Below, in pieces: positions 56,513 to 64,000 of a DNA stretch of 64,000 bases. Numbering within the stretch: the first letter of the stretch is position 1; every line of letters begins with the position of its first letter. Where the stretch lies: the NCBI RefSeq assembly GCF_011745365.1, contig NW_024468913.1:3162001-3226000 (forward strand), written 5' to 3'. Source of the DNA: Cryphonectria parasitica EP155. Its lineage: Eukaryota > Ascomycota > Sordariomycetes > Diaporthales > Cryphonectriaceae. The notes beneath the pieces are model-generated. The model searched no databases. It saw only the letters and a list, made by a program, of their open reading frames with translations, and was not told the origin of the DNA. The position numbers and the translations under genes were made by a program.

Positions 56513-58530
56513 TTAATGCTCCAGGAGGCGCAGGCTGCCCTGAACCACCACATTCTCTAGGATCGATCCTGGAGGAACGTCGATGGTGCTGCCCTCTGTT
56601 GCGACGATGATGACGGTTCCCTTCAGGGTCACGCCACGGCCCAGGTTAACAGCGCCGGTGATGGTCAGGTGATCAAGCTCAATGATCTTGGGGATGGAGG
56701 GGATGTGCTTCTGGAAGTCAGAGACCTTCTTGAAGTCACTGCCGAGCTTGATGAGGGGCGCGTCGCCGAAACGGGCGGAGTTCATCTGCAGCTGGCCGTG
56801 CTTGAGGCCGTACAAGTCAGACTTGACGAGCATCAGATCCGAGCAGGTCTTGACGGGCAGGAAACGCCGGCGGGGCACGTTGACACCGTGGGCGTTGTTG
56901 AAGTGCCGAATGGCAGCGCCGACAGCAGTCTCGAGCTGGATGATGCTGATGTCGCTCTCGCCCTTCTTGTCGCCAGGGATCGTCTTGCCGTTGGGGATGA
57001 TCTCCATCTCCAGCTCGTTGTTCTCGACAACGCGCTTGATGGCCTGAACATTCATCCAGATGTTGTTGGTGTTGAAGTACTTGAACTTCTTGATCGACTT
57101 GAACTCGTTGACGTGCTCCTTGGGAACCTGAGCGATCTCCAGTAGGCGCACGGAGCCCTCGTAGTCGATGATGGTACCACCCTTGACATCAGCCTTGGTC
57201 TTGTTGGTCAACTCCATGATGTACTCGGCCTTAGTCTCCATCATGTGCTGCAGGATGCGCAGGTCGACAACAGCGCCCAGGTTGTCAACGTTGGAGAGGA
57301 AGATGACCTCAATGCCACGCTCAATCAGCTTGTCCAGGATTCCCGAGTTGTACAGGGACTCGAACACGTCACCGTGTCCGGGAGGGTACCACTCGTTGAT
57401 CGGCGATTCGAAATCCTTGGGGACAGGGAGGAGAGAGTCCTTGTAGATTCTAGGGTAACGAGACTGGTTGAAGGTGAGGATGTCGACGTTGTGGCCCTCG
57501 TACTTCTTGATGATAGCCGCAGTGTCATCGTTGGTGTTGAACGAGTTCATCAGGATGAAAGGCACATTGGTGCCATAGGTGCGGTTCAGGTACTCGACTT
57601 GTCGGACGGAGAGATCCAGGAAGGACATGCCGTCGCGGACCTCAATGACGGACTTGGGGCCAACGCATCCCATGGAGGTGCCGAGACCACCGTTAAGCTT
57701 CAGAACGGCCAGCTTGTTCAGGAAGTCGACGGACTCGGAGTTGGCGAGGTCATCGTAGTCAACAACCTGGTTCTGTGCAGGAGGTGCGATACGGTCCCAG
57801 TCGCTGAAATTCATCACATGTCAGCGATCTGTTTGGCTCTCAATGTAAAGCAACAGGAATGGAGCTAGAGCACATACACAGCATTGCCCTTGGCCTTGTC
57901 GTTCAGGTATCGTCGGAACAGAGAGAAGAAGTTGTCCATCTCAGTCTCGAAAAGCTAAATCCAGGCGTGAGCTGTGCGCCCTGTTTGTCCAGGTCTGTAC
58001 TAGTATCTCACCTGCTTCTGCTCGGGGTCCTTCACTGTCTCAGCCAGAGTAGTGAGGGAGTTCCGCATCTGGGCAGCGGCGATGTTGGTGCTTGTGTTCT
58101 CGAAAGCCTGTTTTGGGGTATTTTGTCAGCGTAAAGTGCTGGGTATGGGCTATTGAGCAGGTGCCAGTTTGCTATGGTTGGTTGAAGCCAGCTGCCACTG
58201 GGAGCACAGTCCTGCTCTGTGTGTTGCAACATTGTCATGTCGCCACTGGCAAGGAGCTATGCATTGTCTGGATTGTGTATGACAGACAAATGCTGGCACA
58301 CAGGAGCAAGCCTGTCCTGGCAGCTCTCCAGAAGGCCAATGCCCTCAGAGAAACAATGTACACATGCGCTGCAATCATCCCAAGGATTATGAAAGTGGAA
58401 AGGTCTGGTGTATACTGACCATGTGAGATCTAGTCTTGCCATGATGCTTGTTCGCGAACTCAGCCTCAGAATCGCCATTGCCAGGCTTGAGGTGGGACGG
58501 GATGGCACTCTTGATTGCCTGTGCAGCCAT
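56513..58530 (-). CDS. UGP1: UTP-glucose-1-phosphate uridylyltransferase
   Basis: Makes UDP-glucose from UTP and glucose-1-phosphate in the cytosol, the precursor for beta-glucan, glycogen, trehalose and glycosylation. Four exons: 58530-58420, 58107-58012, 57954-57878 and 57803-56513, with introns of 312, 57 and 74 nt. The sum is 1575 nt, or 524 residues, close to family length. The start is [20 protein letters not shown]. Exon 2 gives [20 protein letters not shown] and exon 3 gives [18 protein letters not shown]. Exon 4 carries the nucleotide-binding loop [19 protein letters not shown], then [17 protein letters not shown] and [21 protein letters not shown] left-handed beta-helix C-terminus ([20 protein letters not shown]) ends at SLRLLEH. 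The first intron is long for this window and uses a GTCAGT donor. Confidence 0.95.
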
Positions 58531-59847
58531 TTTGTCTGGTGTTTCTGGTGCAGAGATTGGTAGAGGGGATTCTAGGTTCTGGCAAGCGACGGATTGACTC
58601 GAGTCACTTGGGATCGGCAGGTGGTTTGTGGAAGAGGGAGGAATTGACAAGCGTGTCGTGTCGAAAGTTGGAAGTCAATCTCCAAGTAGTGCGTAGTCTA
58701 TGTACCAGCAGAAAAGATTAGCGCCCGTTTGACGTAATGAAAGGTCAGGCCAGGCCACACACAGTAAGGGGGAAGAGGGGTCGAATGGGCAACAGCTGCT
58801 TCTGATCTTTTGCTTTTACCAGCTAGCTGTGTCGCTCTCAAAACAGTGTGTGCACAGTTTGCAGCTGCTAGTGAACTTTCACATCACATGAAAAGACACA
58901 AACACTGTCTGCGTGTGACAGTGTACAGAGAACGGCAGTTGGGGGAAGCTCAAGAATGCAGAATTATTGCTGTTGTTGTGCATGACAGCTATGCAGCATT
59001 GCTGGGCGAGGGAGAGGTGAAGTGACGGCCATAGCTCTCTGGCTTGGGGGGCATGGGGGCATACTCACATGTTGCTCAGCAAAGGTAAAGGAGCTGTTCT
59101 ACACAGAGCTTGAGGCTGGAGGCAGAAAGAGAAGGGGAGGGGAGGAACAGCACGAGGATTTGGACAGCAGCGGACGAGGACAACTTTAAAGATGAAATTC
59201 TGGTGGATCCCTATTCCAGGGGGTCGAGAGTTCAGGGGACAAGGAGACAGCTTTCTTTCTTTCTCTCCTATCCTATAAATTCCAAGGTCGCACTTGCTCA
59301 TGGTTAAGGTCTGGAGGGGCGGTCACCAATGTACTATGTACCCACATATCTTGGTGTTAGTGCATAGGTACCCCCTTGTATCCCCCCCCTTCTCTCTATC
59401 CCCCGCCATATCTTGCAGCACTTGCATTTGTTGGTGGGGATACCTGTCCCTAAGCAAGCCCCCTCTAAGCTGATCTTGGCCAGAAATAAGTATCTCTGCC
59501 GCGTCTAGAAGGTGTGCCATTTCATGTTCCCTACCCTGCAACTTGTCGTGTTCCCAACCATGAAAATCTCGACCCTGTTTGTGTCTGGAAATTTGCCATC
59601 CCGCCCAGACCGATAGGGTTTGCCGTGTTGAGGAGGCAAAAAAATGGGCGAACAACCTAGCGGCTGCAACAGTTGTCTGGCTCATTTGCCAGCGAGGGAG
59701 CTAAGTGTGCACTAGCCACTGAGCCGTGCGGCATATCAAGAGTGTCAGGTGTGTGTATGTGTATCTCTCAGCTCGACTGGAGTCGCAAATCTTTCGCCAT
59801 ATCTCTTCTAGACGGTCGCATTGACGAAAGCTTTACGGAATGCGGCA

Positions 59848-59954
<107 letters not shown>

Positions 59955-60607
59955 CTCAGACTGTCATCAATCCTCAGACAGAGGGATTTGCAGTGGCTGT
60001 TTTGAGAATCCTGATGGACGCTCTCACTCTCGTTCCAAAGTATCTCAGATGATCCTTTGAAAGTTATACTGGAAATAACAAGTTGAAACCCCTCCTTCCA
60101 GATGACAATGACATCAGACTAGGTAAAAATCTAGCAAAAGCAAAAGTGGCATGCCTACATCCATGGGTAGCTCGCGAGGCGACCGTTGGCTGAGGCGAGT
60201 CTCAACAATCCTTTTTAGAGCGCTGGAGGCGGGAGGAAGAGGAGGTACATGAGTGTCTAACACTGTAGAGGGGCACGACATCCACGCCACCCCCAAGAAC
60301 CCCCCTTCTCCCCTTGTGGGCGCCCACCACGGGAGCTAAAAATGGACGGCCATATCGACAGCAACCTTCGACAGCTCATAGTGGGACACGCGAAATTTGA
60401 CAATTCAGTCATGGATCCGGCTTCGTATAAACTGAATTCAATACGAAAACCATCAGAGTGGTCCGCCCGGGGGGAGGAGGCGGGGAGGAGGCCCTAAATT
60501 CGAGGAAGTGGCATCCTGGAAATGTGAACAATTCCAGCAAGTTGCCCTCGGAAGGAGGTCGTATAGTAATCGACACAGGGGATAGCTCTTGCTCTCAAGG
60601 GCCTTAA

Positions 60608-60622
60608 CCCCCCCCCCCCCCC
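60608..60622. repeat. Homopolymer run of 15 C
   Basis: An uninterrupted C run in intergenic DNA. Similar but shorter G or C runs occur at 13910-13918 (inside the first os-1 intron), 16544-16557 and 20063-20073. Confidence 0.85.
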
Positions 60623-62294
60623 ATGGAAATAAACTGCCATGTTTTGTTTTGTCTCCGGTACGGGATAGCTTAGGTAGGCTGGCAGGGCTGGCTGGCTGGA
60701 TGTGTGTTTAACCCATCGCATATTTGATATGATTGGTTGCATAACGTTTGATACAAACCTTGAGGGAAAATAATAAACAATGAGAAAAAAATCTTCACCC
60801 CTCAAGACACAACAAGCAGTCCGTCAATGCATATTATCCTGACTGCTGGCTAACACGTCCACAACAGACACCTATCACCAAGTCATATCGATACATGTGT
60901 TCTCGCATGGTGGTGTTGTCCAGCTGGGGGTGGGAGGGTCCCACGTGGGTCTTATGGAAGAGCTATGCGGGTCGTTTTGGTCTTGCTCTTTAGCGATTAG
61001 GCATGCTAGGGGTGGATCAACAACGTCAAGGTCGTCCCTTCCCCCCTGACGGGACTTGTTCTTGCTGTCTCTGGCAATCGTTCCTTTATCGCTCTTGTCA
61101 AACATACGCGGCTTCTAGAACAATTCCCCTTCCACCATTCCTCTTTCAAGGTCAGGGCGGCCCAGAACCCACCATTAGGACGGATGCGATTTGAGAGGCT
61201 GATAGGCTATGGCGACGGTAGCGGCCGGCAGTACAGTACTGCTTTCGCTGCAAGGTTTCAGATTGCAGAAAAAGGGCTGTCTACCCACTCAGCCGTCTTC
61301 TGGAATACCTTTAACCGAGTAGAAGTCAATGAACAGGAATAGCATTGGAGACGTTTCTGTCTCACTGTCTCTTTTGACATGTTCCTCGTCAGACGAGGCC
61401 ATATTGCTCATGTTGTTTGAGGTAAGGTTTGAAAGAATTTATCATTCCTCAATGTAGTGAATCTATTCCATCTCCTTCCAACTTGGGGCTCACATTTCTA
61501 TCTCACCTTGCCTGCGTGCAGCCATGGCTCGCCGCCTCAAACAAACTTGAGATCTGGTCGTCTCATCGAGCACTGACCACCATGGTACATAGCACATGCA
61601 CGGCGATCAAGATGATCAGCCAACCTTTTTTCTTCCCTTTTAATTCTTGTCAGCTTTTCGCTCTCTCCAGTACCCTCGCAGCAGAGCTCGCACTCTGCTC
61701 TCATTGGCCAACGACAAAAATGACATGAAACATTCCTGCCGTCGTCGGCACTCACTCACTCGCTCATTGTCATGCTAGGTCGATCCCCCAAAACGGTGGA
61801 CCCGCCGGATGCGTGGATGGATCCATATCACCGACATTACTTAAACGTACATTGAACAGACCGACCTTACACTCCGCTCGTGATGGGTTGGCTGACCGCT
61901 ACACCTTCACCGTGGGTACGGGGCGGGCCGATAGATTTGGTTTCACAGTACAGTACAACAAGACAGTACGCCTATTGTTCGTTTGTCTCTTCTTTCTTTT
62001 TCGGACACTCTTTCACGCCCATGACGAATCACTCACTGATTGTCACCCACTTCGTCACTTCCAAGCACTAGGTCACTCCGTCTCATCCCTTATGAGAGCT
62101 AGTGAATAGAGCCTGGGCCGGAATGTGAACGGTGTATGAACGGTACCACATATAACCCCATCTGCAAAGAGACGAGGGAGGGGAGTTGGCCACGGTCAAT
62201 GAAAGAAGAGATAAGAACACATCCCAAGTTGCAGCCATATAAGTCATCTCGAAGTTTACGTGCAAGATCTCAAAACAAAACGAAGAAGGAAATA

Positions 62295-63054
62295 ATGGGA
62301 AGTAACCCAGACGTCGAGGCACTGCCATTCTGGCAAGTCAACATCGCGCCCAAGGATCGCGAGGACGAATGCCCAGAGCCACTTCGAGACCTCAGCGCCA
62401 AAGATGTGCGTCTCATCGGCACCAGAGACGAAGACTACCACGTTCAGACCTGGGACGAAGTGGTCAACATCGTCGGTACGGGGAGACTCGGCGACTTCCG
62501 GCGGTGGCCGACCGAGCTGCGAAGGTATCGCGAGTTCGTCTGGAGGCTCAGCCGGGCCAAGGGAGGCGTGATGGGGCACATGCTGAACGAGAGGCTCCAC
62601 TGGACCTTGCCCCTGGTCCCTCAGGGCAGCAGACCATTCGTATGTGAGGAGGACTTCAAGATACTGTGGAACGACTGGCCTTATGGAATCGACAGGCGGA
62701 TTGTACATCTGGTGGTGTGGACCAAATTCGAGCTGAGGGATGACGCAGAGACCAGGTGTGAGATTGGGAGATTCATTGACAGAACCTTCCTGCCTGTCGT
62801 GACGAGGGACAAGGTCAGTCAGTTTGTTGCTTTGTCTTTCTTCTAGAGACGATGGGAGCCCAACGTGACTGACTGACATGAACTTCTATCAGCTCATCTG
62901 GTTCAAGAACCCACCAAGCCTCAAATCCGTCCACTCCGTCGAGCATATTCATGTGATGCTGTTCGACCCAGACCTGGAGCTCATCAACCGGCTCACCAAC
63001 GGCGACAAGCCACAAGGCCACCTTCTGAGCGACATCAATGGTTGTCGGTGGTGA
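62295..63054 (+). CDS. DUF3605 protein (N-acetylglucosamine-induced protein 1 family)
   Basis: Fungal DUF3605 family, to which Candida albicans Gig1 (induced by N-acetylglucosamine) belongs. The biochemical role is unknown. Two exons, 62295-62813 and 62893-63054, flank a 79-nt intron with a GTCAGT donor and TATCAG acceptor in phase 0, giving 226 residues. Family landmarks in order are ALPFWQVNIAPKDREDECPE, DEDYHVQTWDEVVNIVGTGR, LRRYREFVWRLSRAKGGVMG, LWNDWPYGIDRRIVHLVVWT and, across the splice, LIWFKNPPSLKSVHSVEHIH then VMLFDPDLELINRLTNGDKP. The start MGSNPDVEALPFW was chosen as the first ATG near the conserved block; an open frame continues upstream to 62136. A CTG repeat follows just after the stop. 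Confidence 0.9.
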
Positions 63055-63070
63055 AGACGAGGAACAACAG

Positions 63071-63097
63071 CTGCTGCTGCTGCTGCTGCTGCTGCTG
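63071..63097. repeat. (CTG)9 microsatellite after the DUF3605 gene
   Basis: Nine uninterrupted CTG units 17 bases past the stop codon, in the 164-base convergent gap before the FolB-domain gene. Seen directly. Confidence 0.85.
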
Positions 63098-63218
63098 CTA
63101 CGAAAAAAAATACAAACACCTACAGCTTGGGAGGGAAGGTCGGGTTCCTGATCGTGGTCTGCCGCACCTTGCAGAGATATCGTCTTCGAAAGCTGCAATT
63201 ATTGTTGGCAGCCAGCCG

Positions 63219-64000
63219 TTAAGGCCTGGATGAAAGCCGCATTTCCACCACCGGACACTCTGCAAAGGGGACGGCCGTAGGCTTTTCCATGCGAATAATC
63301 ATCTGCCAGCCTTCCTCTCCAGACACCAATTCTCTAGGGTTCGGTTTGAAGTCCCTGATGATGGCCTTGGATAGGTGAGACCCGAGGGCCTCCAGCGTCT
63401 CAAAACCTGTCTTCTCCATGGTCTGTGGTACGGTCAGCATATAGAGGTGGGACAACAATGTAAACATAGAATAGAAAAGAGAAGACTAGAAGACAAATGC
63501 ACGGTGTGGTTAGAGGGTAGTAGAGTGTACCTTGACAACAAGGCTCTCGAGCTCACAGAAGAGATCGGGATAATAATCAAATCTGTCAATCTCCACATCG
63601 GTCACAACGAACTGCTTGGCCCTCCTCTCGTTGCTGTTGACACCGATTAGGGTCGGCACCCGCAGCTTATGCACGCGCAAGGCCAGCCCATACATGGACA
63701 GCGAGGCCAGGTGCGGCGGAAACACATTGGCAGCCGTCAGGCTCACGCCCTCGCCCAGCAGCGAGGCCTTGGGCAGGTGGACGGTGAGCGACATGAAGCG
63801 CAGGCGGGCCAGGTCCAGCAGCGGTTTGGCCTCGGGGCCGGCGTCCTCCCCGTTGACATTGCGGCCCGTCAGCACGATCCAGATCATCTCCAGCAGCACC
63901 CGCAGGTCCACGTCGCCGCCTCCGCCTCCGCCTCCTCCTCCTCCGCCGCCGCCGCCGCCACCGCTCTGCGCATGCTCGTTAGACCGCTCCACGCAGGCCA
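63219..64000 (-). CDS. FolB (dihydroneopterin aldolase) domain protein, 5' end beyond window
   Basis: Partial. Two exons are visible: an open frame entering from the right edge down to 63531, and 63422-63219, joined over a 108-nt intron (GTACAC..CACAG, phase 0). The C-terminal domain has the pattern of dihydroneopterin aldolase/epimerase: LALRVHKLRVPTLIGVNSNE, then RRAKQFVVTDVEIDRFDYYP, then, after the splice, MEKTGFETLEALGSHLSKAI and RMEKPTAVPFAECPVVEM with the conserved Glu-Lys-Pro. The segment before it (VDLRVLLEMIWIVLTGRNVN, LLDLARLRFMSLTVHLPKAS) may be a degenerate first FolB copy. A Gly run from a GGC/GGA repeat (63915-63962) separates it from the upstream part. The open frame begins with GTG near the edge, so the true start lies outside. 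The pterin/folate role is inferred from the domain. Confidence 0.75.
63915..63962. repeat. GGC/GGA trinucleotide repeat encoding poly-Gly
   Basis: About sixteen in-frame GGN codons, read on the minus strand, near the visible N-terminal end of the FolB-domain protein. The tract mixes GGC and GGA units. Seen directly. Confidence 0.85.

Overview
The window is nuclear DNA of a filamentous ascomycete, most likely a Sordariomycete. It shows short spliceosomal introns (57-312 nt, mostly GT..AG with GTAAGT/GTATGT-type donors), GC-rich third codon positions that create long antisense ORFs, and a gene set typical of the group: a group III hybrid histidine kinase, a DUF3605 protein, a one-RRM U2B''-like protein and Atg10. 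I find no viral genes, CRISPR array, rRNA, tRNA or intact transposon. I cannot name the species.

I support 19 protein-coding genes, 18 complete and one cut by the right edge. In order they are: a Ulp1/C48-like protein (-, 1169-3760); HIS1 (+, 5888-7175); phosphomannomutase (-, 7524-8600); the os-1/NIK1 osmosensor kinase (-, 10454-14791); the Arp2/3 WD40 subunit (-, 23293-24528); a U2B''-like RRM protein (+, 24991-25660); ATG10 (-, 25743-26659); an ER GH47 mannosidase (+, 27388-29835); an amino-acid permease (-, 30200-32413); an NTF2-like protein (-, 34527-36314); a DHCR24-like FAD oxidoreductase (+, 38497-40206); a small PX-like hypothetical (+, 41302-41775); an FMP42/SLC43-like MFS transporter (-, 42537-44383); a WW-PhoD protein (+, 47139-50999); a HOS2-type histone deacetylase (-, 51604-53094); an ING/PHD protein (+, 54602-55975); UGP1 (-, 56513-58530); a DUF3605 protein (+, 62295-63054); and a FolB-domain protein (-, 63219 to beyond 64000).

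Strand alternates almost gene by gene. Convergent 3' ends are close (82-761 bp), while divergent promoters are usually long (0.5-3.8 kb). The largest gap is 8.5 kb of gene-free DNA upstream of os-1 (14792-23292). It is rich in homopolymer tracts and holds most copies of a short motif, TACCATAGTA, dispersed in the intergenic DNA.

The genes are mainly housekeeping and do not form a metabolic cluster. Loose themes are nucleotide-sugar and glycan supply (phosphomannomutase, UGP1, GH47 mannosidase), stress signalling (os-1), amino-acid metabolism (HIS1 with a GCN4/CPC1-type TGACTCA site, and a permease) and chromatin (HOS2-type deacetylase divergent from an ING reader). Exon joins were made by eye from splice signals, reading phase and remembered family sequence, so each is a prediction. 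I saw no convincing new multi-gene system. The most unusual signals are the dispersed 10-mer, the gene-free block, the divergent Ulp1-like protease and a few domain additions.
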